The notes under the pieces are model-generated. The model ran no database searches and was not told the origin of the DNA. It saw only the letters and a program-made list of their open reading frames with translations. From Thermogemmatispora tikiterensis (GTDB lineage Bacteria > Chloroflexota > Ktedonobacteria > Ktedonobacterales > Ktedonobacteraceae): DNA of 64,000 bases. The position numbers and the translations under genes are program-made. Positions 8,292 to 17,680 of this stretch are shown one piece after another; the stretch's first letter is position 1; each line of letters opens with the position of its first letter. The stretch spans positions 5,028,100-5,092,099 of the forward strand of contig NZ_MCIF01000002.1 of assembly GCF_003268475.1 (NCBI RefSeq), in the 5' to 3' direction.

Positions 8292-9257
8292 TCAGCTCTG
8301 GTCTGAGCCAGGCCCAGGCGCTGGCTCAGGGCCTTGTTCGCCCTCGGGCGCAGAGGGAGAGGGCGCCTGGCCTGCAGCCGGAGCCTCGCCCGGGCCTGGG
8401 GGGGCCGGTGTGGCCGTTCGGGCTGGTGGCGGTTCCTCGCTGATGGTCACGCCCTGCAGCAGCAAGGCATTGGGCAAAGCAAGCAGACGTCGGCTGCCAT
8501 CCTCGGTCTGGATCTCTAGCGTCGTATAGGCCCCGCTCGTCATCTGCAGCGTACCGCTATAGTCACCCAGCGTCAGCCGCTGACCACGTCGAAACTGCTG
8601 GCGTACATAGTAGCCGGCGATCACATGGCGGGCCACCTCACGCGTCCCAAATGCGAAAGTGAGCGCAATGGCCAGGCCCGCCGCGGCCACAATGATCGTC
8701 AGGCTCGTGGTCAGCAGCGTTGTCTCAACGCCGAGAGTCGCCAGAGCCAGCACGCACAGGAAGGCCACCACCGTATACTCGATCAGCCTGCCCAGCGCGC
8801 TCGCGTAAGTAATATTCACATTGCGCGCCACCGCTGTCACTGTATTCCCCAGCAAGCGGGCCAGCAGAGAGCCGAGCAAGAGCAAGAGAGCGGCGCTGAT
8901 CGCCCGGGGGAGGAAGAGCAGAACGGCCTGGAGGAGGGCCGCCACCGGGGTCAGTCCCATCAGCTCCACGGCCTGGATCGAGAAGCTCAGCAACAAAAAG
9001 AAAAAGACCAGCTGAGCCAGCAGCTCGCTCAGAGGAATGCGGATGCCAAGTGCTGCCAGCGAGCGCCTCAGCCCGATACGTTCAAAGAGCACCTCCAGGC
9101 GCATCTGGCGGAACAGGAAGCGCAAAAGCCAGCGCACCAGCCAGCTCAGCAGATAGCCAACCAGCAAAACGATGAGACCGTTCACCAGGCGAGGAATGAA
9201 GGCCAGCAGGCTGGTGCCCACGCTCAGCAGTGACTGCAGTAACGGTTGCAAGCTCAT
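8292..9257 (-). CDS. Mechanosensitive ion channel (MscS-like) family protein
   Basis: A 321-residue membrane protein. The N-terminal PRLVNGLIVLLVGYLLSWLV is a conserved-TM-helix (PF05552-type) segment, repeated once around residues 110-140. A pore-like helix rich in Gly/Ala (IIVAAAGLAIALTFAFGTRE, about 190-210) leads into a small beta domain (RGQRLTLGDYSGTLQM) as in MscS. The last ~50 residues are Pro/Glu-rich and probably disordered. Likely role: pressure-release channel. The gene precedes the sigma/anti-sigma pair on the same strand, but 28 bp separate them, so co-transcription is possible and unproven. Confidence 0.8.
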   Translation of the reverse strand: MSLQPLLQSLLSVGTSLLAFIPRLVNGLIVLLVGYLLSWLVRWLLRFLFRQMRLEVLFERIGLRRSLAALGIRIPLSELLAQLVFFFLLLSFSIQAVELMGLTPVAALLQAVLLFLPRAISAALLLLLGSLLARLLGNTVTAVARNVNITYASALGRLIEYTVVAFLCVLALATLGVETTLLTTSLTIIVAAAGLAIALTFAFGTREVARHVIAGYYVRQQFRRGQRLTLGDYSGTLQMTSGAYTTLEIQTEDGSRRLLALPNALLLQGVTISEEPPPARTATPAPPGPGEAPAAGQAPSPSAPEGEQGPEPAPGPGSDQS

Positions 9258-9285
9258 AGAAAACCACCGCCTCTACTGTGCACCA

Positions 9286-9648
9286 TCACGCGGACTGTGT
9301 TTGCAGGCGCAGAGCGCCTGTCGTTGGATCGAGCAAGGCCCCAAGCAAGTTGATCAGGTCGATCAGCCATTGTAGTAGCATCTGAGAAGAGAGGTCGAGC
9401 AATTCCAGCCCGCTCTGCTCCGTGTGAATGCGCGCCAGCAGGCGCCGCTCGAAATCAGGTGGAAGGCGCAGACCGGCATATTCTGCCTGAAGTGCGCTCA
9501 GTAAGGTCCTCACCTGACGCGCAAGCTCTAGCTCGTGCTGGCACTCTGGGCAGTCAGGCAGAGCGGCCTCGGCCTCAGCTTGCAGCGCTGGTGGCAGCGT
9601 CCCCTCCACGAGGTCCGGCAGCAGCCGCGATAGCTCTTCACAGTTCAT
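9286..9648 (-). CDS. Zinc-finger-like anti-sigma factor
   Basis: A 120-residue protein. MNCEELSRLLPDLVEGTLPP followed by a CPEC pair near residues 33-36 is the zf-HC2 (anti-sigma, ZAS) fold. The usual His of the H-x3-C-x2-C motif appears replaced by Ala, so metal binding may be altered. A hydrophobic C-terminal segment (LLQWLIDLINLLGALL) could be amphipathic rather than a full membrane helix. The ATG at 9648 lies 8 bp after the sigma-factor stop, with GAGGAG upstream, so the two genes are coupled. Expected role: binding and holding the partner sigma factor. Confidence 0.75.
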   Translation of the reverse strand: MNCEELSRLLPDLVEGTLPPALQAEAEAALPDCPECQHELELARQVRTLLSALQAEYAGLRLPPDFERRLLARIHTEQSGLELLDLSSQMLLQWLIDLINLLGALLDPTTGALRLQTQSA

Positions 9649-9656
9649 AACAGGTG

Positions 9657-10352
9657 TTACTCCTCTCGCTTTTGGTGACGATTCTTCTGCTTCTGGGTTG
9701 AAGATAGGACCTGATAGATCTTGCCGCAAAGTTCGCCGAAGAGTTCTTTAAAAGCCAGGCGCGCGCGGTGAACACGCATTTTTACCGCACTCAACTTGGC
9801 CTGCAAGACCTGAGCCAGCTCCTCATAGCTCATATCCTCCAGATCGCGCAGCAACAGGACCCGCACCTGCTCGCGATCCAGGCGACGCAGAACGCGATTG
9901 ATGCAGTCGCGCAGCTCGCGCCGCAGCACCACTTCCTCCGGCGCTGGCCCTGGCGCTGGCAGCTCGCTGAGGTTGATCTCGCCGGCCTCTCCTGATGCCT
10001 GGGAGCGGGCGCGAGCACGACTGATCTGGATCGTCTGCTGACGCTGCCGCTGTGTGCGTTCCAGGGCCTCCAGAGCGGTATTCGTGGCAATGCGGTAGAG
10101 CCAGGTCGTAAAGGCACATTGCATATCGAAGCGTGGCAGCGCGCGGTAGACCTTGAGAAAGACCTCCTGGGTCAGGTCCTCGGCTTCCTCATTGTTGTTG
10201 ACGATCTTATAGACGAGTGTATAGACGCGCTGCATGTGGCGGGCTACCAGCAGTTCAAAGCTGCTGGTGATCTGGGGAAGCTCCTCCTTGCAGCGCCGCA
10301 CCAGCGCCTCATCCGAGAGCGTTGTCTCTCGTTCTAAAACATCGATTGGCAT
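9657..10352 (-). CDS. ECF-type RNA polymerase sigma-70 factor
   Basis: A 231-residue sigma factor. Region 2 is seen in EDLTQEVFLKVYRALPRF (core binding, -10 reading) with FTTWLYRIATNTALEAL, and region 4 in MSYEELAQVLQAKLSAVKMR, a helix-turn-helix for the -35 element. The ATG at 10352 is chosen; an in-frame TTG at 10370 would add six residues, and neither start has a good ribosome site. Downstream and coupled is its zinc-finger-like anti-sigma. The stimulus is unknown; envelope stress is plausible from the mechanosensitive channel next door. Confidence 0.85.
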   Translation of the reverse strand: MPIDVLERETTLSDEALVRRCKEELPQITSSFELLVARHMQRVYTLVYKIVNNNEEAEDLTQEVFLKVYRALPRFDMQCAFTTWLYRIATNTALEALERTQRQRQQTIQISRARARSQASGEAGEINLSELPAPGPAPEEVVLRRELRDCINRVLRRLDREQVRVLLLRDLEDMSYEELAQVLQAKLSAVKMRVHRARLAFKELFGELCGKIYQVLSSTQKQKNRHQKREE

Positions 10353-10370
10353 TGTCCGGCACTCAAGCAA

Positions 10371-10861
10371 AGGTGGACTAACAAAGGCGTACCTTATCAG
10401 GCGAGATCGAGCGAATTGGCTGAGCAGCTTCTTCCACTTCTGGCGTGCAATAGGGCCGCTGTCAGTTTCATCTCCCGTACCGCTCTCTCATGCGCACAGA
10501 GCGGCTGAGACCAGTCGGTCACTCTTCCCTGGCGTATCGCTTTCCCCAGCTCAGGCCGTTTACTCTGCAGCCAGGCGTGCTTCATTATAGAGAGCTGCCA
10601 CACTCCTGTCCAGTAATGGCGGTTGGGTGCGGCTGATCAGTCCAGCCTGGCCCGGTTTGATCCGCCCCCTGCTATCTCGCTCTGTTAGCTGGCGACTCAG
10701 GATCTAAAGCCTGAAACCAGGACCGAAGATCACCCCTTCTCTACCCTCATCGTTATCTCATCATCACCCCAGACTGCTATACCTTAAGATAGCCGCGTGT
10801 AGAGCGCGTCGCTCGCGTGGTCAGAGTGTGCCTGAAGAGAGGCGTTGAAAGGTGTTTGGGT
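10371..10861. other. Divergent intergenic region, no gene recognised
   Basis: About 490 bp separate the sigma factor from the flippase gene and must hold both promoters. Short open frames here are not supported by ribosome sites or recognisable motifs. Confidence 0.5.
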
Positions 10862-12655
10862 ATGCAGCGCTTGCGCCGTGTGGTCTATAATACCCTGATC
10901 TCCCTGGGGGGCCAGGTCATCACCTGGACCTCAACCTTGCTGCTGACGATCGCTTACGGGCGCTTTCTGGGCGATGTCAAGTTTGGAGAGCTGTATTTCG
11001 CGACGACGCTCGCCCTCCTGGTCGGCTTCCCGATGGAACAGGGCTTTAACCAGCAGCTAACGCGCGATGTCGCCCAGGAGCCGGGGAGGGCTGTGCGCTA
11101 TCTGGCGAATACTCTGCTCATCAAGGCCGTTGCCTGGGGCCTGCTCTATGCCTTGCTCCTGCTCATCCCCTGGTTGCTGCACTACGATCGCGAGGTGCGC
11201 CTGCTGGTGATGATCAGCGGGCTGACGTTGCTCTGGACCGGTATGGGAACGGCCTTTGCCGCCGCGCACTATGCCTTTGAACGCAATGTGGCTCCAGTGG
11301 TGGGCACGATCCTGGAGAAGGCTTCGTCGGCCCTCCTTGGCTATCTCCTCCTTAAGAATGGAGCCGGGGTGATGGCGATGGCCTGGGTCCTCTGCGGTGG
11401 CTCGCTGCTAAATATGCTCTGGCAGGCCCTCTGCTTCTTTCGCTGGATCGGCTTCCGTCCGCTCTGGGATGGGGCAACGATCCGCCTGCTGTTGCGCTCC
11501 AGCCTGCCTTTCCTGATCTACGGCGTGCTGGGGGTCCTCTACTATCGCCTCGACGTGGTCCTGCTCTCCTTCTTGGGCAACGAAGCTATGGTCGGCTGGT
11601 ATGGGGCTGGCTATCGCCTCTTCGATACCTTGAATTTCCTGCCCAGTCTGGTAATCGCCGCCATTATGTACCCCGTTTTTTCCAAGCTGGCTGTGCAATC
11701 GCAAGATTCTCTGCGTCTGGCAATCGAAAAATCCCTGAATTTCCTCCTCTTCTGTAGCATTCCGACTGCAACGCTGATGGTGGTGGCCGCCTCTAACATT
11801 ATCGGCTTCCTCTACCATCGCCCTGAGTTTATCCATTCGTTTGTTGTCCTCCAGCTGCTGGCCCCCGGCCTGGTCTTTCTCTATGTGAATATGGTTCTCA
11901 GCACCGTCCTGGTGAGCATTCACCAGGAGCGCAAGATGACGCTGATGGCTGGGGTGGCCCTGGTCTTTAATCTATCCCTCAACCTGGTGCTGATCCCGCT
12001 CTACCAGCAGAATGGGGCGGCCCTGGTGACCTCGCTGACGGAACTCCTCTTTATCGGGCCGTTCCTGGCCTTTATCCCCCGTGCCTTGTGGCCACGGGCC
12101 AGCCTGCAGGTGGCTCTGAAGGCCCTGGGTGCCAGCCTGGTCATGGCTCTGGTGGTCTGGCTCTTGCGCCAATGGTCAATTCTGGCCCTCTTACCAGTGG
12201 CGATGCTTGTCTATCTCGCGGCGGCAACCGTGCTGCGAACGATCCCGCGCTCCGATTTAGGGGCGCTCGTTGAGGCGGTGCTCCGTCGTCGCAGCAGAGA
12301 CGGGGAAAAGCCGGTGGCGGAGGTGCTGCTGGCTCCAGAGGCTCTGGTAAAGGCAGAGGGTGAACAGAAGAAGGAGGCAGTGGCCGGTGAGGCTGTTGTT
12401 CCGGCTCAGGATGATGAAGAGACGGATCGGCTGCCAGTGGTCCGACGCCTGGCGGCAAAGGGGCCAGAGACCAGCCAGGCGCCGCTAACGCCTGTGGCGG
12501 AGGCAGTGGCCGGTGAGGCTATTGTTCCGGTTGAGGATGACGAAGAGACGGATCGGCTGCCAGTGGTCCGACGCCTGGCAGCAAAGGGACCGGAGACCGG
12601 CCAGGCTTCCCTGAAGCTGTTGAGCGAGCAAAGTGGCCTCGCCTGGCCTGGCTGA
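10862..12655 (+). CDS. Polysaccharide biosynthesis flippase (Wzx/MATE-like)
   Basis: A 597-residue protein with about 14 predicted membrane helices. The start (VVYNTLISLGGQVITWTSTL, FLGDVKFGELYFATTLA) and PLYQQNGAALVTSLTE are typical of oligosaccharide flippases that move lipid-linked glycans across the membrane. The ATG at 10862 has AAAGGTG 8 bases upstream; an earlier ATG is 45 bp upstream. After the last helix (~residue 480) comes a charged C-terminal extension holding a 42-residue tandem duplication with E-T-D-R-L-P-V-V-R-R. No glycosyltransferase genes are adjacent. Confidence 0.85.
   Translation: MQRLRRVVYNTLISLGGQVITWTSTLLLTIAYGRFLGDVKFGELYFATTLALLVGFPMEQGFNQQLTRDVAQEPGRAVRYLANTLLIKAVAWGLLYALLLLIPWLLHYDREVRLLVMISGLTLLWTGMGTAFAAAHYAFERNVAPVVGTILEKASSALLGYLLLKNGAGVMAMAWVLCGGSLLNMLWQALCFFRWIGFRPLWDGATIRLLLRSSLPFLIYGVLGVLYYRLDVVLLSFLGNEAMVGWYGAGYRLFDTLNFLPSLVIAAIMYPVFSKLAVQSQDSLRLAIEKSLNFLLFCSIPTATLMVVAASNIIGFLYHRPEFIHSFVVLQLLAPGLVFLYVNMVLSTVLVSIHQERKMTLMAGVALVFNLSLNLVLIPLYQQNGAALVTSLTELLFIGPFLAFIPRALWPRASLQVALKALGASLVMALVVWLLRQWSILALLPVAMLVYLAAATVLRTIPRSDLGALVEAVLRRRSRDGEKPVAEVLLAPEALVKAEGEQKKEAVAGEAVVPAQDDEETDRLPVVRRLAAKGPETSQAPLTPVAEAVAGEAIVPVEDDEETDRLPVVRRLAAKGPETGQASLKLLSEQSGLAWPG
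12374..12622 (+). repeat. 126-bp tandem duplication inside the flippase gene
   Basis: The segments starting at 12374 and 12500 (both GAGGCAGTGGCCGGTGAGGC) repeat with a 126-bp period, in frame, encoding two near-identical 42-residue units with DDEETDRLPVVRRLAAKGPE. Differences are few, so the duplication looks recent or homogenised. Confidence 0.85.
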
Positions 12656-12924
12656 CCATGAGCGAGAAGGACCCGCCCTAAGGAATGAGATGGGCGGAAC
12701 AAGATGCGGCGCGCTAGTAGGGGGTGAATGAGGGTGGTGCTTGCCCTATGGCCCTGCGTGCGATCCCTTCTGTCTGGCCAACGCGACTGATTCCGGCCTG
12801 CTCTGCTCTGCTCTGTTCTTTCTTTGCCAAAGGCCGGCCTGACGCCTGGAAGGTCATCATAGAGAAAAAGAGCCGGATGCTCGCCAGTGAAGTGAAACCA
12901 GGAACGAGCACGCCAAAGCTATGG

Positions 12925-15087
12925 CTACTGCCAGAGGCCGTAGGGGCGCAGGGCGTCGAACCAGGCGCGGTTAATAGCAATGATGCCGGCGGAGTTGGGA
13001 TGAATGCCATCCTCGCTCAGGTAGGCTGGATGCGTGCGGAAAAGGGTATAAAGGTCTGGCCCTTTCATCAGTCCAGCGCTCTGGGTAATCTCTAAAATAA
13101 CGCTGTTGAGGCGCTCCAGCTCCGCGTTCAAGGCATCACCATCGCCCGACCTGTTGCTCGCTGGAGCCAGGGCCAGAATCGGTACATGGCCGGCCTGCTT
13201 AATGCGTGTCACCAGGCGCTGCAGCGTCAGGCGATAGGTGGCTGGATCAACCTGGCCGAAAGCATCGTTAGTGCCGACTTCGATCAGCCAGTAGTGCATG
13301 TCGGGGTTGAGCGCCAGGAACGTATCGAGCTGCTGGAGCATCCCCTCGCTCGTCTGGCCGCCGATGCCTCCGTTGACCAGCGCGGGGAAGTCGCCGGGGT
13401 AGGCTGCCTGGACCAGATCGGGCAGGGCAGGCCGATTCTCGTCGAAGCGATTGAAGGCCAGAGCCGTGATCGATGTTCCCATGCAGAAGAAGGTATCGTT
13501 GAGAGCGGCCTGGCTGGAGGCATCAAAGAGATCGATCTCATCGATCAGAAACTCGTGCTCGCTATTGCCCGGCTGAACGCCGGTCACCGTCATCTTGACC
13601 CAGGACATTCCGGTGAAAGGGAGCAGATGCTCGCGGTTACGCGCCCGATTAGCACTGACCGTCACCAGGGTCTTCCAGGAGCCATCGGTGCCATTGGTAC
13701 TATTGGCGGAGACGGCGAGGGTATAGGAGCGGGGAGCGGAGCCATTATCACTGAGATAATCGAAGACGTAGTCGCTGGCCCAGACGAGCAGCAGGCGTGA
13801 GGGGCCGCTGCCCACATGGATCGCGCACCAGGCGGGGAGGGAGCGTTGAGTTCCGTGCCAGAAAGCCCAGTTCCCGTAGTGGCCATCGACAAGAGCTGCT
13901 GGCCCGCCCGGGCCATCGTCATGAGCCGAGCAAAAGACGGGTTTGCCGCGCGAGATCAGCGGACTGGCGCGCGCTTGAGCGGGCGTCGGTTGTGACCCGG
14001 TAGTGCCGGGATAATACTGGGCGATGAAATTCTTCATCGCGTAGTATTGTGGTCGCGGGGTATTGGTATCCACGTCGAACAGATCCAGGTGACCGTAGCC
14101 CGCGTAGCTCGCCGCATCGAACTGGCAGGCGAAGGTTAGGCCTGCGCGAATCATCGCCTGCAGGGCGCGGGTTGTAAAGGCCGAGATAAAGTCGCTCTTC
14201 TCCCCATAGGCTGGGGGAGGATTGCCAGGATCGAAATTCCACTCCGTAATCCCGACAGGGAGATCACGCCCCAAAATCTGGCGCGTCAAAGAGCGCACGC
14301 TCTGGACTGCCTCGGCGGCGCTGTCGGCCAGCTTCAGACAGTTGCTCTCGCTGTCCTGCCAGCACGGATACCAGTGGAAACTGATCGCGTCGGGCAGCAC
14401 GCCCGAAGAGCGCACTCCCTGCAAAAAGGCGCGCAGAAACTCGGTGGCGCTGGGCTGGCTGACGACCGGTCCAACGAAGCGGGCGCGCGGATTCAACTGG
14501 CGCAGCTGGGGGATCACACTGTTCCACTGTTTCAGATAGCTGGCACTGGAGATCCCGTTGTAATCCGGCTCATTGCCGAACTCGTAGAGCAGGCAGCGTG
14601 AGCCGGCGTAGCTCACCACATGTTTCAGAAACGCCACGTCAAAAATGTTGAACAGTACCCCCAGGCAGGTCATCCCGCTCTGCTCGACCGTGCGCAGGCG
14701 CTGCTCAAGCTCTGCGTCACTGGTCGGATGATTATCGGCCAGGCTGTGGTCGAAGAAAAAAGTGCGCATGAGCGTAAAGTGAGCTGCCTTCAGATCTGTC
14801 TGGAAAGCAGGATTCGTCTCAATATTGTTCTCGCTCCACTCCTGCGTATCGTTCGTGCCGAAGAGCAGCGAGGAGACCCCGTCTTTCCAGCGTTGCTGGC
14901 CCGGCAACTGTGTTGGCGAAGGAGAAGCTGTTGCTTGTACGGCGGCATTGGACGGTGTGGCCGTACTCCAGGGAGGAGTGCAGGCAGCGAGCGCAGTCAG
15001 CAACACGAAAAAGAAGAGGGTGAGGCCTGTGACCGGTTGAATTTGAGAAGTGGTCTTCCAGTGATCTGGGACAGCGTGCCTTGTCAT
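12925..15087 (-). CDS. Lipoprotein: glycosidase-like domain, carbohydrate-binding-like domain and SGNH hydrolase
   Basis: A 720-residue exported protein. A signal peptide with lipobox L-A-A-C (Cys36) predicts a lipid anchor. Residues ~70-370 look like a TIM-barrel glycosidase of the GH39/GH79 kind (EFGNEPDYN, FHWYPCW, GITEWNFDPG). A beta-sandwich of F5/8 (discoidin) type follows (~375-520), then an SGNH/GDSL esterase with block I MGTSIT, block II NGGIGG, block III GTNDA and block V DGIHPN. GAGAGG lies 7 bases before the ATG at 15087; an upstream GTG is less likely. Role inferred: deacylation or trimming of extracellular glycans. Confidence 0.75.
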   Translation of the reverse strand: MTRHAVPDHWKTTSQIQPVTGLTLFFFVLLTALAACTPPWSTATPSNAAVQATASPSPTQLPGQQRWKDGVSSLLFGTNDTQEWSENNIETNPAFQTDLKAAHFTLMRTFFFDHSLADNHPTSDAELEQRLRTVEQSGMTCLGVLFNIFDVAFLKHVVSYAGSRCLLYEFGNEPDYNGISSASYLKQWNSVIPQLRQLNPRARFVGPVVSQPSATEFLRAFLQGVRSSGVLPDAISFHWYPCWQDSESNCLKLADSAAEAVQSVRSLTRQILGRDLPVGITEWNFDPGNPPPAYGEKSDFISAFTTRALQAMIRAGLTFACQFDAASYAGYGHLDLFDVDTNTPRPQYYAMKNFIAQYYPGTTGSQPTPAQARASPLISRGKPVFCSAHDDGPGGPAALVDGHYGNWAFWHGTQRSLPAWCAIHVGSGPSRLLLVWASDYVFDYLSDNGSAPRSYTLAVSANSTNGTDGSWKTLVTVSANRARNREHLLPFTGMSWVKMTVTGVQPGNSEHEFLIDEIDLFDASSQAALNDTFFCMGTSITALAFNRFDENRPALPDLVQAAYPGDFPALVNGGIGGQTSEGMLQQLDTFLALNPDMHYWLIEVGTNDAFGQVDPATYRLTLQRLVTRIKQAGHVPILALAPASNRSGDGDALNAELERLNSVILEITQSAGLMKGPDLYTLFRTHPAYLSEDGIHPNSAGIIAINRAWFDALRPYGLWQ

Positions 15088-15457
15088 GCACTTGCCTCTC
15101 TGCGGTGTTTCCACGATAGAGCCAGTAGCTGTTTTTCTCTAGAAGCAATCAATGCAACTATATCACTGCTTCGTAACAGTCATGTGTATCCAGCGGTTGT
15201 AAATTGGTAGCCGTTGGCATGACAGAGCAGACGGAGCACGGGCTGGCAGGAGAGGCTGCTGGCGGTGGCCACAGAGGCTCAGGCCGCGACCAGTGATGAG
15301 AGGGAGAAAGCCTGATCGCGCCGGAAAGAGGCCCTCCCTTTGCTGGCTGGCTGAAGAAGGGAGCAAAGGGGGCCTCCCGGGTAGGGTACTGACTGGTGAG
15401 CAAGCCAGAGCGAGTCAGCGGCAAGCAGGCGCGTCTCCCGCCTGGCATTGGGCTAGA
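15088..15457. other. Intergenic region, nothing recognised
   Basis: About 370 bp between two minus-strand genes. I see no gene, RNA or clear hairpin here; it should contain the promoter of the lipoprotein gene. Confidence 0.4.
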
Positions 15458-16249
15458 CTAGCTACCAGCTTCCGGCTGCGGCTGGGAAGCGGGAGTCGCT
15501 GTCTGAGCAGGCACCGTCTCAGTGGTTCGGGCGCTCTCTGCACTGGGAAGCGGCTGCCCGCTTGGGCCTGGTGTCTCCAGGAAAGTGCCGCGGTTCAACA
15601 GGCGACGCGCCGCATCCTGGCCGCCGAGACCGAAGGCCAGACCGAAGGCCAGAGCCGTGCCGCCGACCACCGCCGTGAAGAGGATATTGAGCAGCGAAGG
15701 CGCAATCTGCAGCTGTTCCAGGGCGATCAGCCCGGCAAAACCGATGAGCGCGTAGCGGGCCACGGCAGCGAACAGCGCCGGATTCCCCACACGCGTCGTC
15801 GCTGTCACCCCACGCACAATATCGCTGACCACGCTCGCGGCCAGCAGTCCCAGGAAGAGCACCAGCACGGCCACGAACACATTGGGAATATAGGCGATCA
15901 GCTCGTTGAGGATGTTGCTCACGGTGCTCAATCCCAGCGCGTCGACAGCGGGGACCAGGAAAATGAGGAAAATGAACCAGTAGACGATGGTGCCCAGGAT
16001 GGCTACCACGTCGAAGCGCATCCCGGTATTCTGCTCCAGGCGCGCCAGGCCGATGCGGGCACCCAGGCGCTCGAAGCCGATGCGGCGCAGGATGAAGGTC
16101 ACCGTGCGGCTCAGCACGCTGGCGACGATCCAGCCAATAAGCAGGATGACCAAGAAGCCGAGAAACTTCGGAATAAAGGTGAGGACCAGGTTCAAAGCGT
16201 TGGCTAGCGAGGTCAAAAAGGCCTGACCAATGTTGTTGACGACTGGCAT
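15458..16249 (-). CDS. Conserved-TM-helix (MscS-related) membrane protein
   Basis: A 263-residue protein with about five membrane segments. FIPKFLGFLVILLIGWIVAS and YIPNVFVAVLVLFLGLLAAS are two copies of the conserved TM helix (PF05552) found in small mechanosensitive-channel relatives; ALAFGLAFGLGGQDAARRLL is a glycine-rich pore-like helix. It lacks the beta domain present in the protein at 8292 and ends in a Pro/Thr/Ser-rich tail. AAAGGAAAG stands just upstream of the ATG. Function as an osmotic valve is plausible by family resemblance only. Confidence 0.75.
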   Translation of the reverse strand: MPVVNNIGQAFLTSLANALNLVLTFIPKFLGFLVILLIGWIVASVLSRTVTFILRRIGFERLGARIGLARLEQNTGMRFDVVAILGTIVYWFIFLIFLVPAVDALGLSTVSNILNELIAYIPNVFVAVLVLFLGLLAASVVSDIVRGVTATTRVGNPALFAAVARYALIGFAGLIALEQLQIAPSLLNILFTAVVGGTALAFGLAFGLGGQDAARRLLNRGTFLETPGPSGQPLPSAESARTTETVPAQTATPASQPQPEAGS

Positions 16250-16642
16250 GTCTTTCCTTTCCCCCTTCTCACAAAGAGTTCATCACAGAGGCTAAGGTCT
16301 CTTGGTAGAGACTCCCGAGACGCCAGGCAGTTGAGCGAGGCGCCTTCCCATCGCGATGGAACGGAGCGGCTGCCTGGCGATCGCTATCGCTGTGCACGTC
16401 CCCTTTAGACGGCAAGGGTTCAAAAAAGTCACATCCGCTTCCGCCTGCGGAGTCCCGATCTGCACGAGGTTTCTGCGGAGCTTGGGGTCTTCTCTGTTGG
16501 ATCAGGTCCGGGCAGGCTGACCGACCGCAGCCTGCCCGGCTAATGGCGCATGGCTCGATGCATGCGATACAATCAAGAGGCTAGTATCCAACCACCCATT
16601 GGCGTAGAAGATCCCATCAGGAAGGAGAGTAAGGCGAGAAAG
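16250..16642. other. Divergent intergenic region, no gene
   Basis: The interval between the TM-helix gene and the aldo/keto reductase should hold both promoters. An in-frame extension of the reductase up to 16550 exists but lacks a ribosome site and family similarity. Confidence 0.45.
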
Positions 16643-17629
16643 ATGGAGTATCGACCGCTGGGACGAACAGGCTGGCAGGTATCGGCTATAGGCTTTGGGG
16701 CCTGGGCTATTGGGGGAGACGCCTGGGGACCGACCGATGATCGTGAGGCGCTGGCGGCTCTGCATCGAGCCATCGACCTGGGCGTCAACTTTATCGATAC
16801 TGCCGACGTCTACGGCGACGGGCACTCCGAGCAGCTCATCGCTCGTGTACGCCAGGAGAGGCATGAGCCGCTCTATATTGCGACCAAGGCCGGGCGGCGT
16901 CTCAGTCCACACACTGCTGATGGTTACAATCGGCAGAATCTGACGGCCTTCGTCGAGCGCAGTCTGCGCAATCTGGAGACTGAGACCATCGATCTGCTGC
17001 AGCTCCACTGTCCCCCCACTGAAGTCTATGACCGACCTGAAGTCTTTGGCATTCTGGACGATCTCGTCCAGCAGGGCAAGATCCGCTACTATGGCGTCAG
17101 CGTTGAGAAAGTTGAGGAAGCTCTCAAGGCCATTCGCTACCCCAACGTGCAGAGCGTCCAGATCATCTTCAATATCTTCCGTCATAAGCCTGCGGAGCAA
17201 TTCTTTGCGGCGGCCCAGGAGCGACAGGTGGGTATCATTGTGCGCGTGCCGCTGGCCAGTGGGCTGCTGAGTGGCAAATTGCGCCGCGATAGCCAGTTTG
17301 CTTCCAATGATCATCGGAATTACAACCGTCATGGCGAGGCCTTCGATCAGGGAGAGACCTTCGCAGGGGTCGACTACGAAATTGGCCTGCAGGCGGTTGA
17401 AGAACTGCGTCCTCTCGTCCCCGCAGGGATGACAATGGCCCAGTTTGCTTTGCGCTGGATACTGATGTTCTCCCAGGTCTCCACCGTGATCCCCGGAGCT
17501 AAGAATCCGCAGCAGGCCGAGGAGAACAGCCGCGCCGCTGAGCTGCCGCCTCTCAGCGACGAGACCATGCAACGTGTGCGTGAGCTGTACGAGCGGCGCA
17601 TCAAGCCGCTGGTCCATGACCGCTGGTAG
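16643..17629 (+). CDS. Aldo/keto reductase
   Basis: A 328-residue TIM-barrel NADPH oxidoreductase. The catalytic tetrad can be placed: Asp and Tyr in FIDTADVYGDGHSE, Lys in YIATKAG, His in LLQLHCP. MEYRPLGRTGWQVSAIGFGA is the standard N-terminus, which fixes the start at the ATG at 16643 with AAGGCGAG close upstream. The family reduces aldehydes and ketones; this branch is often described as general stress or xenobiotic reductase. The gene is monocistronic and followed by a strong palindrome. Confidence 0.88.
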   Translation: MEYRPLGRTGWQVSAIGFGAWAIGGDAWGPTDDREALAALHRAIDLGVNFIDTADVYGDGHSEQLIARVRQERHEPLYIATKAGRRLSPHTADGYNRQNLTAFVERSLRNLETETIDLLQLHCPPTEVYDRPEVFGILDDLVQQGKIRYYGVSVEKVEEALKAIRYPNVQSVQIIFNIFRHKPAEQFFAAAQERQVGIIVRVPLASGLLSGKLRRDSQFASNDHRNYNRHGEAFDQGETFAGVDYEIGLQAVEELRPLVPAGMTMAQFALRWILMFSQVSTVIPGAKNPQQAEENSRAAELPPLSDETMQRVRELYERRIKPLVHDRW

Positions 17630-17680
17630 TAGACCGATAGGGGCGCCATTGCGCTGGTAGCGGTCGCTTATCGGCTCGCT

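Noticed and set aside
8625..9233. 202-codon plus-strand frame over the MscS-like gene
   Set aside because: Gln/Glu/Arg-rich antisense shadow of a leucine-rich membrane protein; no motif or ribosome site.
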